From: Prolixibacteraceae bacterium
GTDB taxonomy: Bacteria > Bacteroidota > Bacteroidia > Bacteroidales > Prolixibacteraceae
NCBI GenBank assembly: GCA_018648265.1
Contig: JABGRN010000028.1
Span: forward strand, 1 to 51,659
DNA length: 51,659 nucleotides
Direction: 5' to 3'
Shown in pieces: positions 27,941 through 35,638 of the stretch. Position 1 is the first letter of the stretch. Each line of letters opens with the position of its first letter. Position numbers and translations under genes: made by a program. The notes beneath the pieces are model-generated. The model made no database searches and was not told the DNA's origin. It saw only the letters and a list, made by a program, of their open reading frames with translations.

Positions 27941-28699
27941 AGTACGATAAAACTAATTAAATCGCTTGCCATAAAAAAGTACAGGATAAAAGAAAAATTG
28001 TTCTTGGTAGAAGGCGATAAAAACGTACTTGAAGTTTTACGTTCAAAATATATTGTAAAGCAATTGTTTGCTACCGATACTTTTCTTTCCGGGAATAGGG
28101 GAAGCGTAATTAATGCAGAACTAATTATTGAATTAACAACCGAAGAAATTAAAAAAGCAAGTTTGCAACAAAATCCACAAAATTGCCTGGCCATTTGCAA
28201 GCTGCCTTCAACACCTCGGCTTCCTAACAAATTAGAAAGAAATTTATCGTTGTATTTAGATGGAATTCAAGATCCGGGGAATTTAGGTACAATAATCCGG
28301 ATTTGCGATTGGTTCGGCATAGATCATCTTTTTTGTTCTCCAGAAACAAGCGATTTGTACAACCCAAAAGTGCTTCAAGCCAGCATGGGTTCATTTTGCC
28401 GGGTCAAGGTTTGGTACACCGCCTTCGAGCCTGTGGCAGGATTGGCAAAAAATTCTAATATTCCGGTTTATGGTACTTTTTTGAAAGGAAGGAATATTTA
28501 TACCGAAAATTTACCTGGCAAGGCAATGTTAGTAGTTGGAAACGAAGGCAATGGAATTAGTGCCACCATAGAAAAAAGTATAAAAAATAAAATAACAATC
28601 CCCAATTTAGCTCTATCCAACATTGGGGCTGAATCATTAAATGTATCAGTTGCCACTGGAATAATTTGTGCAGAATTTAAAAGACAATCTCTATTCTAA
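27929..28699 (+). CDS. SpoU/TrmH-family RNA 2'-O-methyltransferase
   Basis: A 256-residue SPOUT methyltransferase, probably acting on 23S rRNA or tRNA with SAM. The N-terminal substrate-binding domain (1-100; KYRIKEKLFLVEGDKNVLEVL) is followed by the catalytic domain with motif 1 DGIQDPGNLGTIIRICDWFG, motif 2 LVVGNEGNGIS and motif 3 ITIPNLALSNIGAESLNVSVATGI, which together make the trefoil knot. The start at 27929 gives MISKSTIKLIKSL, typical of the family's lysine-rich N-terminus. It is divergent from tamL (92 bp) and converges on porT with 15 bp between stop codons. Exact target nucleotide unknown. Confidence 0.93.
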   Translation: MISKSTIKLIKSLAIKKYRIKEKLFLVEGDKNVLEVLRSKYIVKQLFATDTFLSGNRGSVINAELIIELTTEEIKKASLQQNPQNCLAICKLPSTPRLPNKLERNLSLYLDGIQDPGNLGTIIRICDWFGIDHLFCSPETSDLYNPKVLQASMGSFCRVKVWYTAFEPVAGLAKNSNIPVYGTFLKGRNIYTENLPGKAMLVVGNEGNGISATIEKSIKNKITIPNLALSNIGAESLNVSVATGIICAEFKRQSLF

Positions 28700-28714
28700 G
28701 ACTTAGTATAAAAA

Positions 28715-29506
28715 CTATTCGAAATGAAACGACAAAGTAAAAATATTCGATCTCAAAGATTTTATCGATTGCGCATAAAATTGCCGTTGGGTTGCTGCAG
28801 GCACTCTTCCGAGCTGGTCGTTTAACCCTAAACTAATTTTAGCTTCCACCGAAAATCTGAAAAAGGTAAAGTAGTTATCCCAGCCAGCACCTATCTCCGC
28901 ATAAAAACCACCATTTGTTAAACGTACCAAATCTTCACGGGCAGTTCGAGAAATATCTTGTCGGTATGCAGGGCCAAATAAAATGTACGGCCTGTTGTTA
29001 TTAATCCTTCGGGCTTTGTATTTAATAAGTAAGGGAAAATCAAGAAATGTCGATTTTATGGAATAATAGGTTAAAGGTTCGTAATTATATGTATCCCAAA
29101 CCGGAATATTATAAACCAATTTTCGTTCGCCAAACGACAAGCCCGGAAGAAAGCGGATATTAAAATCGCGCGCAAGGCGTAAACTCGAAATTATACCGAC
29201 CGTAAATCCCGGGACAAGTTCATCAATATCGGACCTAACATTACTGTTTACATAAACCTGGTCAACGTCGGGTTGCCATACTTGTGGCCTAAAATTCGGG
29301 TTTTCGCCAATTGGATTATAATTTACAATACTAAAATCGAGTGTGCTAATACCCAAAGTAAAACCGAAATGAAACAACTTATCATCGAAAGTTGTCATAA
29401 ATTTTATTTTTTGTTTTTGAGCGGCAGAGCTTAAAACAAATAGAACTAAAAATATGGCGAATACAGTCTTTTTCACTTGGTTTCTTTCAAAACTATCTTT
29501 GTTCAA
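28715..29506 (-). CDS. porT: PorT-family outer-membrane protein (T9SS)
   Basis: A 263-residue beta-barrel protein. The signal peptide (VKKTVFAIFLVLFVLSSAAQ) is preceded by a 10-residue polar extension. The mature part has alternating strands: FHFGFTLGISTLDFSIV, VPGFTVGIISSLRLARDFNIRFLPGLSFGERKLVY, STFLDFPLLIKYKARRINNNRPYILFGPAYRQDI and FYAEIGAGWDNYFTFFRFSVEAKISLGL, ending SLSFHFE. PorT is required for the type IX secretion system of gliding and periodontal Bacteroidota, and its gene commonly follows ubiE/menG, as here (35 bp). The giant T9SS-tailed protein in this window is a plausible client of the system. Confidence 0.88.
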   Translation of the reverse strand: MNKDSFERNQVKKTVFAIFLVLFVLSSAAQKQKIKFMTTFDDKLFHFGFTLGISTLDFSIVNYNPIGENPNFRPQVWQPDVDQVYVNSNVRSDIDELVPGFTVGIISSLRLARDFNIRFLPGLSFGERKLVYNIPVWDTYNYEPLTYYSIKSTFLDFPLLIKYKARRINNNRPYILFGPAYRQDISRTAREDLVRLTNGGFYAEIGAGWDNYFTFFRFSVEAKISLGLNDQLGRVPAATQRQFYAQSIKSLRSNIFTLSFHFE

Positions 29507-29541
29507 AACAATTAAAAATGCAAATTATTGTCTTTCCTTTT

Positions 29542-30273
29542 TCAAAATTCAGGTTTTAGTGTTTCATAAATTGATGCAATGCCAAAACTTTGTGGAAAAC
29601 ATTTACTTTTTACAAAACCAACCGAACCTAAAATTGCGATAAAATCTTTCCCGTCAGGAAATTCATTTACTGATTCGGGCAGGTAATTGTACGCTCTCTT
29701 GTCTCTCGAGATTAAACGTCCAATCAAAGGTAAAATCTTTTTAAAGTAAAAGTAATACAATTGTTTAAATGGAGTTTTTTTAGGTTTCGAAAATTCAAGT
29801 ACAATAAAAACCCCGCCTGGCTTTAAAACCCTTATAATCTCGGCCAGGCCCTTTTCCAGCGATTCAAAATTGCGCACACCAAACGCAACTATAACGCCAT
29901 CAAAGTCGTTGTCATTAAAAGGTAAGTTTTCCGAATCGGCTTTTTGAAGTTTAATGATTTGTGAAAATCCAAGTCTATTAATTTTTTTTCGGGCAACCTT
30001 AAGCATTCCTTCCGATATATCAACTCCGGTAACTTTAACATTTTTAATTTTTGTTGCTGCAAGAGCAAAATCACCGGTTCCCGTGGCAACATCCAAAACA
30101 TTTCCCGGCTTGTACAATTTTAATTTATTAATGGCCTTTCTGCGCCAAATTTTGTCGATATTTAAAGAAAGTAAATGATTTAAAAGATCATACCGCGAAG
30201 AGATATTATCGAACATCTCTTCCACTTGCCCTTTTTTACTTTGTGCTGAATTATTATACGGAACTGCTGCCAT
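29542..30273 (-). CDS. ubiE: Demethylmenaquinone methyltransferase (UbiE/MenG)
   Basis: A 243-residue SAM-dependent methyltransferase for the last step of menaquinone synthesis. UbiE signatures: FDNISSRYDLLNHLLSLNIDKIWRRKAINKL, the SAM site VLDVATGTGDFALAA, GVDISEGMLKVARKK, and FGVRNFESLEKGLAEIIRVLKPGG. Bacteroidota use menaquinone, so MenG is the functional name. The ATG overlaps the stop codon of the preceding PurL-like gene (TAATG at 30271-30275), so the two are translationally coupled; porT follows after 35 bp. Confidence 0.95.
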   Translation of the reverse strand: MAAVPYNNSAQSKKGQVEEMFDNISSRYDLLNHLLSLNIDKIWRRKAINKLKLYKPGNVLDVATGTGDFALAATKIKNVKVTGVDISEGMLKVARKKINRLGFSQIIKLQKADSENLPFNDNDFDGVIVAFGVRNFESLEKGLAEIIRVLKPGGVFIVLEFSKPKKTPFKQLYYFYFKKILPLIGRLISRDKRAYNYLPESVNEFPDGKDFIAILGSVGFVKSKCFPQSFGIASIYETLKPEF

Positions 30274-31319
30274 TAAACTCCTGCAGTCATTTTATCGATA
30301 AAACCAAACGAAGTATCATCTATCCGTATCTCACCCTTGGTCACATGTCCGAGGGTAAAAAATGGAATATTCATCTCGGTAAGTAAATCCATAAAATCAT
30401 CTTCGTTTTCAAGATCAACATCAACCAAAATCCTTCCCATCGCTTCCCCAAACAAAAATGAATCGATCCTGATTTCAGCATCAGTTATAATATCAAATCC
30501 CAAATCGTTGGGAATAGCAGCTCGTAACAAGGTGAAAAACAGGCCTCCTTTCCCAATTGGGCTTGCACTCCGTATTAAATCGCGCTTATGAAGTTTTTTT
30601 AAAGCAGACTGAATTTCAATTTCAACATTAATATCGAAAGCAGGCAATGGTGAGTCAGAAACTCCATGGTAGAATTCCAAATATTCTGAAGATCCAATGT
30701 CATCGATAGAACGTCCGATTAAGAAAATATTATTCCCCTTTCGTTTAAATGTATGAGTTGTAATCTTTTCCTGGTTATGAACCAGACTCATCATACTTAT
30801 TATTATTGTAGGAAAGACCGGCCCATGTTTTGAAAAATGATCGAACCTTATTTTACGGTCAGATATTTTTAGGTTAAACTTTTTAGCCGCATTTTCAAGT
30901 CCTCGTTTTGCTCCCGAGGCAATAAATTGCCCTTTTGGATCGCCAAAATTTATATGATATAAAAAAGCACTAATTGCGGTAGGGCTTGCACCAAAACACA
31001 GCATCTTACGGGCAGCCCTCGAAATTAAAATTTCAGTTGCTTTTTGAGGATCGTTTTGTAAATGATGATGAAAGGCATGGGTTGTCATTGCCATGCTTGT
31101 ACCGTTAGAATCTAATTCAAACAAACCTGTCTCGTCATTGTCACTGTCACCAATTGAATCGGGAGAAATATTAACTTCACTAAAATCGTTAAAATAATTA
31201 ATACTCGACAAATTTGGATTCACCATCAATGAAAAAATAACATCTTCAATGTTCTCAGGTTCAGGAATTGTATCGATTGAAAAATCCTTTTCAGCTTGCA
31301 AAATATCATTCATAAACAA
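30273..31319 (-). CDS. Half-length PurL-like (AIR synthase-related) protein
   Basis: A 348-residue protein that aligns by eye with the second half only of small-type FGAM synthase (PurL). NPNLSSINYF..GTSMAMTTHAFHHHL and INFGDPKGQ follow the PurL order ASPNI..ALALKTDGN..CLNFGNP; GNNIFLIGRSIDDIGSSEYLEFYHG matches the G.TRDELGGSEYL segment; FDINVEIEIQSALKKLHKRDLIRSASPIGKGGL matches the stretch ending HDVSDGGL; LLFGE-type DSFLFGEAMGRILVDVD is present. Key polar residues differ (HDVSDGGL becomes SASPIGKGG; the GN.S stretch becomes IRFDHFSKHG), so purine catalysis is unlikely. It is the first gene of an operon with ubiE and porT. Function unknown; an ordinary purL must lie elsewhere. Confidence 0.8.
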   Translation of the reverse strand: MFMNDILQAEKDFSIDTIPEPENIEDVIFSLMVNPNLSSINYFNDFSEVNISPDSIGDSDNDETGLFELDSNGTSMAMTTHAFHHHLQNDPQKATEILISRAARKMLCFGASPTAISAFLYHINFGDPKGQFIASGAKRGLENAAKKFNLKISDRKIRFDHFSKHGPVFPTIIISMMSLVHNQEKITTHTFKRKGNNIFLIGRSIDDIGSSEYLEFYHGVSDSPLPAFDINVEIEIQSALKKLHKRDLIRSASPIGKGGLFFTLLRAAIPNDLGFDIITDAEIRIDSFLFGEAMGRILVDVDLENEDDFMDLLTEMNIPFFTLGHVTKGEIRIDDTSFGFIDKMTAGV

Positions 31320-31344
31320 CAGTTATTACATTTTTAAGCAAAAG

Positions 31345-31352
31345 CAAAGGTA
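31345..31352 (-). promoter_or_regulatory. Candidate -7 element for the PurL-like/ubiE/porT operon
   Basis: TACCTTTG on the minus strand, a match to TAnnTTTG, lies about 25 nt before the ATG at 31319. No clear TTTG is found at the -33 distance, so support is partial. Confidence 0.35.
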
Positions 31353-31521
31353 ACTAAGTACATGATTTTTCCATAAATTTTGATGATTTTTTTAATTTCG
31401 GGGATATTTGTTAAAGATCGAAAAATGAAACAAACATGATAGTTTTTATTGGCAATTGGCAATCTGGGAATATTACAAAATTTTAAATAAAATTGTTTTA
31501 AAATACTTAAAATTTATATAG

Positions 31522-32283
31522 ATGAATAAAATTGCATTAATTACAGGAGCGACTGCAGGAATTGGGGAAGCCACAGCAGTTTTACTGGCACAGAACAAAT
31601 ACAATCTTATTTTAACAGGGCGCCGAAAAGAACGGCTGGATTTAATAAAAGAAAAAATAACGAAACAAACCAGTTCGAAAGTTACGCTGTTACAATTCGA
31701 CATTAGAAGTTCTAAAGAAACAAAAAATGCAATAAACAGCTTACCAAAACCATGGCTCAATATCGATGTTTTGATAAATAATGCGGGATTAGCTGCAGGA
31801 TTTAGCACAATCCAGGAGGGCACAATTGATGACTGGGAACGAATGATTGACACCAACATTAAAGGATTATTATACATAACAAGGTTAATCTCACCAATCA
31901 TGATTAAAAATGGCACAGGTCATATTGTTAATTTATCATCAATTGCCGGAAAAGAAACTTACCCGCTTGGAAATGTATATTGTGCGACTAAACATGCCGT
32001 ACAATCAGTTACTAAAGGAATGCGCATTGATTTACTAAAACATGGGATAAAAGTAAGTTCAGTAAGCCCTGGTGCGGTTAATACCGAATTCGCTGTGGTA
32101 AGATTTAGTGGCGATACAGAACGGGCAAAACAAGTTTACGAAGGTTTTACACCTCTACAAGCACAGGATGTAGCAGAAACGATTCTGTTTGTAATCACCA
32201 GGCCCATACATGTAAATATCGACGACATTTTGGTAATGCCCACCGACCAGGCATTTTCACGCGATTTCAACAAAAAACCCTAA
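31522..32283 (+). CDS. Short-chain dehydrogenase/reductase
   Basis: A 253-residue classical SDR, NAD(P)-dependent. The Rossmann glycine motif TGATAGIGEATA lies at residues 8-19, followed by RRKERL (suggesting NADPH preference), NNAG at about 90, Ser in NLSSIAGKE and the catalytic YCATK. It resembles the YdfG/serine-3-dehydrogenase group of the family (GAVNTEFAVVRFSGD segment and IDDILVMPT ending). It heads a plus-strand run with a glycosyltransferase and a two-component pair; 43 bp separate it from the next gene. Substrate unknown. Confidence 0.92.
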   Translation: MNKIALITGATAGIGEATAVLLAQNKYNLILTGRRKERLDLIKEKITKQTSSKVTLLQFDIRSSKETKNAINSLPKPWLNIDVLINNAGLAAGFSTIQEGTIDDWERMIDTNIKGLLYITRLISPIMIKNGTGHIVNLSSIAGKETYPLGNVYCATKHAVQSVTKGMRIDLLKHGIKVSSVSPGAVNTEFAVVRFSGDTERAKQVYEGFTPLQAQDVAETILFVITRPIHVNIDDILVMPTDQAFSRDFNKKP

Positions 32284-32326
32284 GCCGGGAAAATAGTACT
32301 AAATTTGTATTTCAGAACAATTTATA

Positions 32327-33037
32327 ATGTCAGAAGCAATTATTATTACACCAGTCAAAGATTCGCTGGAGACTACAAAAAGGACCATTGAAGCCATTTC
32401 AAAAGCAAATGGAAATTTTGAATATCATATTTTTAATGATTTTAGCCAAGCTGGAACAAAAAAATTCCTTGAACAACACCAAAAAAAATACGGATATCAA
32501 TTAATCCATCTTGAAGAAATAACATCAACCCCATCGCCAAATTACAAACTGGTTTTGAAACTTGCACAAAAAAAAGCACTTGAAAAAAACCTCCCTTTGC
32601 TAATTATTGAATCCGATGTTGTTGTCCAGCGTGGCACGATAACCGAATTGCTAAAGATACTTCAAACAAAACCTAAGCCCGGAATAATCGGAGCAATAAC
32701 TGTTGACGATTCGGGAAAATACAATTTCCCTTACACTTTCGAAAAAACAAAAAGTAAGGATGTAATTAACACCAAACACAGCCTAAGTTTTTGCTGCACA
32801 TTGTTGTCGCCGCAATTCTTAAACGAATTCGATTTCGAAAGCCTCTCGCATAAAAAAGATTGGTTTGATGTATTTATTAGCCGGCAATCGAAAAAATCGG
32901 GATTTAATAATTACCTCGCCAAAGGAATAGAAGTTTTACATTTGCCACATTCGAGCCGTCCGTGGAAAAATCTAAAATATACAAAACCTGCCTTATATTA
33001 TTTAAAAAAATATTTGTACAAACGAGACCGGATATAA
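32327..33037 (+). CDS. Family 2-like glycosyltransferase
   Basis: A 236-residue GT-A fold protein. It starts EAIIITPVKDSLETTKRTIEAI, with an FNDFS segment in place of the usual VDDGS, and has PLLIIESDVVVQRGTI, where SDVVV takes the place of the DXD metal site. CTLLSPQFLNEFDFESLSHKKDWFDVFISRQSKKSGFNNYL would hold the acceptor side. Such short soluble transferases add single sugars to glycans. It lies between an SDR and a histidine kinase, 1 bp from the latter, which implies co-expression; donor and acceptor cannot be read from sequence. Confidence 0.82.
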   Translation: MSEAIIITPVKDSLETTKRTIEAISKANGNFEYHIFNDFSQAGTKKFLEQHQKKYGYQLIHLEEITSTPSPNYKLVLKLAQKKALEKNLPLLIIESDVVVQRGTITELLKILQTKPKPGIIGAITVDDSGKYNFPYTFEKTKSKDVINTKHSLSFCCTLLSPQFLNEFDFESLSHKKDWFDVFISRQSKKSGFNNYLAKGIEVLHLPHSSRPWKNLKYTKPALYYLKKYLYKRDRI

Positions 33038-33038
33038 C

Positions 33039-34100
33039 ATGACAAAACGTATTTTATATAAACCTTTTAAAATAGCAGGACACCTAATATTTTGGCTTTG
33101 TAGCATTGCATTTATCTTGTTCTTTTTCTATTTTAACCAGAAAAGGATTCATTTCGATATTGTTATATTGGCAAAGGCAGTTATCACAAACATTGGTTTT
33201 GCTTTGGCAGTATATATTAATTTGTATGTTCTTATTCCAAAAATTTTAAAACGAAAAAATTACATTTATTACATCTTCTGGCTGCTGGTGCTTTTAACCG
33301 TTTCAAGCTTTTCAATTCAATTACTTTTAATTTATCCGTTGAGGAATATTCTTGATTTTGGGGAGAGCCACACTCTTTTCGACACTAATTTACATTCGGC
33401 GTATTTTTTTGCAACACTTATTTATGTAGCATTTACATCTTTTCTGAAATTTATTAAAGACTGGTTAGCTTTGCAGGACTTGAATTATAAACTGGCAAAA
33501 ATTGAGCAGCAAAAACTTGAAGCAGAGTTAAAAACCCTTAAAGGACAATTGAACCCACATTTTCTGTTTAATTCGTTGAACAACATTTATTCGCTGGCAC
33601 TAATAAAATCGGACCTGGTTCCCGGGCTTATTTTAAAACTGTCGGATTTAATGCGTCACATTATTTACGAATCGAAGGAAAATTATATTTTCTTGAACAA
33701 GGAAATTGATTTTGTGGACAACTTTGTGACATTGCAAAAAATCAGGACGCCTGAAAAAGTTGTTATCGAATACAAAATTAAGGGAGAAATCCCTTCGGCA
33801 AAAATTGCCCCTTTGCTGTTCGAACCATTTATAGATAATGCCTTTAAACACGGTATTCCCGGAGTTGGCAAACCCGACTTTATTCATATTAATTTTGATT
33901 TTACCAATCCGGGGTTTATTTTATTCCGTCTTGAAAATAATTATGAAGGACAGGAAAACTGGAATCGGAAAAATTCAGGTATCGGGATTAAGAATGTTAA
34001 ACAACGCTTAAAATACCTGTACAAAAAAAATGAATACAAGCTGACCATCGTTAGAGAAAACCAACTGTTTTCTGTTTCCCTACAATTAAAACTAAAATAA
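33039..34100 (+). CDS. LytS/YehU-type sensor histidine kinase
   Basis: A 353-residue sensor of the His_kinase (PF06580) type. Four membrane helices lie at about residues 11-29, 45-66, 77-102 and 118-138, with little periplasmic sequence, so the signal is probably sensed in the membrane. A coiled-coil linker (LNYKLAKIEQQKLEAELKTLKGQ) leads to the phosphoacceptor LNPHFLFNSLNN, the N-box FEPFIDNAFKHG and the G-box SGIGIKNVKQRLKYLY. Its partner response regulator starts 1 bp after its stop codon. Ligand unknown. Confidence 0.93.
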   Translation: MTKRILYKPFKIAGHLIFWLCSIAFILFFFYFNQKRIHFDIVILAKAVITNIGFALAVYINLYVLIPKILKRKNYIYYIFWLLVLLTVSSFSIQLLLIYPLRNILDFGESHTLFDTNLHSAYFFATLIYVAFTSFLKFIKDWLALQDLNYKLAKIEQQKLEAELKTLKGQLNPHFLFNSLNNIYSLALIKSDLVPGLILKLSDLMRHIIYESKENYIFLNKEIDFVDNFVTLQKIRTPEKVVIEYKIKGEIPSAKIAPLLFEPFIDNAFKHGIPGVGKPDFIHINFDFTNPGFILFRLENNYEGQENWNRKNSGIGIKNVKQRLKYLYKKNEYKLTIVRENQLFSVSLQLKLK

Positions 34101-34101
34101 A

Positions 34102-34824
34102 ATGGATGTAAAAGCAATTATAATCGATGATGAACCGCTGGCACAAAATGTTATTAAGATTTATGCAAATAAAATACCCAACCTTTTAATTGAAGGTTCA
34201 TACAACGATGCCATTAGTGCCCACCCGGTTCTAAAAGAAAATGACATTGATTTGCTTTTTCTCGATATTAACATGCCAAAATTGTCTGGCACCTCATTTT
34301 TGCGAACATTAAAAAATGCCCCACTTGTAATCTTCACAACTGCTTACTCGGAATATGCTGTTGAAGGTTTTGAACTTAATGCCATTGATTACCTCAAAAA
34401 GCCATTTTCATTTGAAAGGTTTTGTAAAGCTTTTTATAAGGCCGAAGAATTGTTGCAACTTAAGCACGCATCAAAAAATACTGTAATTATAAACAAGCCG
34501 CAAAGTGATTTTTTATTTATCAAATCGAATAAAAAAACATACAAAGTAATTTCCGACGAAATTCTTTATATCGAAGGTTTAGGCGATTACATTAAGATCC
34601 ATTTAACAGACAAAAAAATAGTTGCCAACCTTTCGATGAAAAAAATACTTGCTTTGTTACCTGAAAACAAGTTTTACAGAATCCACAAATCTTTTATTAT
34701 TTCGTTAGAAAAGATTGTATTAGTTGAAGGGAATATGGTTGTTATCGGAAATAACAAATTGCCAATAGGGAATAGTTACCGACAAGATTTTATGCAGTTT
34801 GTAAATACTTTTTTGGCTGATTAA
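34102..34824 (+). CDS. LytTR-type response regulator
   Basis: A 240-residue regulator. The receiver domain (1-120) has acidic residues Asp9-Asp10, phospho-acceptor Asp55 (LLFLDINMPKLSG), Thr79-80 and Lys100 in LKKPF. The LytTR DNA-binding domain (about 140-238) has FLFIKSNKKTYKVISDEILYIEGLGDYIKIHL and FYRIHKSFIISLEKI. It forms a pair with the preceding kinase. LytTR proteins bind direct repeats at target promoters; likely targets are not evident here. It converges on the nitroreductase gene with 3 bp between them. Confidence 0.95.
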   Translation: MDVKAIIIDDEPLAQNVIKIYANKIPNLLIEGSYNDAISAHPVLKENDIDLLFLDINMPKLSGTSFLRTLKNAPLVIFTTAYSEYAVEGFELNAIDYLKKPFSFERFCKAFYKAEELLQLKHASKNTVIINKPQSDFLFIKSNKKTYKVISDEILYIEGLGDYIKIHLTDKKIVANLSMKKILALLPENKFYRIHKSFIISLEKIVLVEGNMVVIGNNKLPIGNSYRQDFMQFVNTFLAD

Positions 34825-34827
34825 ACT

Positions 34828-35568
34828 TTATTCCAAAAATCCCTGATCTTTGATTGTTTTAAGCATTTTTCCTGAAAAGAACTGATTGTCAGTTTCTTTG
34901 TAACGCACGTCGGTAAAAACCTGCGCCAGCGTTTCTTTGTTATTTTCTTCTACAAATGTCTTCGATGTTTCAAGGTTTTCTTTAAAACTATATAATTTTT
35001 GAATTTGTGATTCTGTATAATCATTATATTTTTCTGAATGAATAATTCCATTCAATGGAAGACGATCGTTTAATTCCGGCGATTCATCGGGATAACCTAT
35101 TGCAATTGTTGTTACCGGAAAAGTAAGTTTTGGGAGATTTAATACCTCAATAATTTCTCTGGCATTGTAAGTTGTAGTTCCCAGATAACAAATTCCTAAA
35201 CCTTGATTCTCCGCAGCAATACAAACATTTTGTGCAACTAACAAAGTATCAATAGCGGCCGTAAAAAACGACAAAAAATTAGAGTAACCGGGTTTGGCAT
35301 TGTTCAACTCGCACCATTTTGAAAACCGGTTAAAATCAGCGACAAAAGTTAACAGGACAGGAGCATTTTTTACAAGAGCTTGATTAAAATGCAAGGGTAA
35401 CTGTTTTTTCTTTTGCTCTTCGCTTTCGGAAATTATAATGCTGTACAATTGCATGTTACCTGTAGTAGAAGCTCTTGTTCCCGAATACAATATGCTTTCT
35501 AACAGTTTTTGTTCAATACTTTTGTCGAGAAATTTCCGTATTGAAACATGTTTGTTTATTGTTTCCAT
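34828..35568 (-). CDS. NfsA-type nitroreductase (FMN-dependent NAD(P)H oxidoreductase)
   Basis: A 246-residue flavoprotein. HVSIRKFLDKSIEQKLLESILYSGTRASTTGNMQLYSIIIS at the N-terminus is the FMN-binding SxR.F..R/..AS...NMQ pattern of the NfsA/FRP group; GLGICYLGTTTYNAREIIEVLNLPKLTFPVTTIAIGYPDE is the middle FMN loop. It probably reduces quinones or nitro-compounds with NADPH. It lies 29 bp beyond the terminator of the giant protein gene and so is expected to have its own promoter, or to use read-through. Physiological substrate unknown. Confidence 0.88.
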   Translation of the reverse strand: METINKHVSIRKFLDKSIEQKLLESILYSGTRASTTGNMQLYSIIISESEEQKKKQLPLHFNQALVKNAPVLLTFVADFNRFSKWCELNNAKPGYSNFLSFFTAAIDTLLVAQNVCIAAENQGLGICYLGTTTYNAREIIEVLNLPKLTFPVTTIAIGYPDESPELNDRLPLNGIIHSEKYNDYTESQIQKLYSFKENLETSKTFVEENNKETLAQVFTDVRYKETDNQFFSGKMLKTIKDQGFLE

Positions 35569-35591
35569 ATTTTATAAAAAAAAGGGAAATA

Positions 35592-35620
35592 AAAAAGGGA
35601 AGCTAAAAGCTTCCCCTTTT
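35592..35620 (-). terminator. Intrinsic terminator of the giant secreted-protein gene
   Basis: Perfect 8-bp stem GGGAAGCT / AGCTTCCC (35597-35604 and 35608-35615) with an AAA loop, extended by A and T runs on both sides; on the minus strand it ends in a T tract. It lies 19 nt after the stop codon at 35639. Confidence 0.85.
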
Positions 35621-35638
35621 TAATCAATCAATTCGGTA

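Noticed and set aside
27925-28230. Antisense frame within the SpoU methyltransferase gene
   Set aside because: Overlaps conserved coding sequence and has no domain or start signal of its own.
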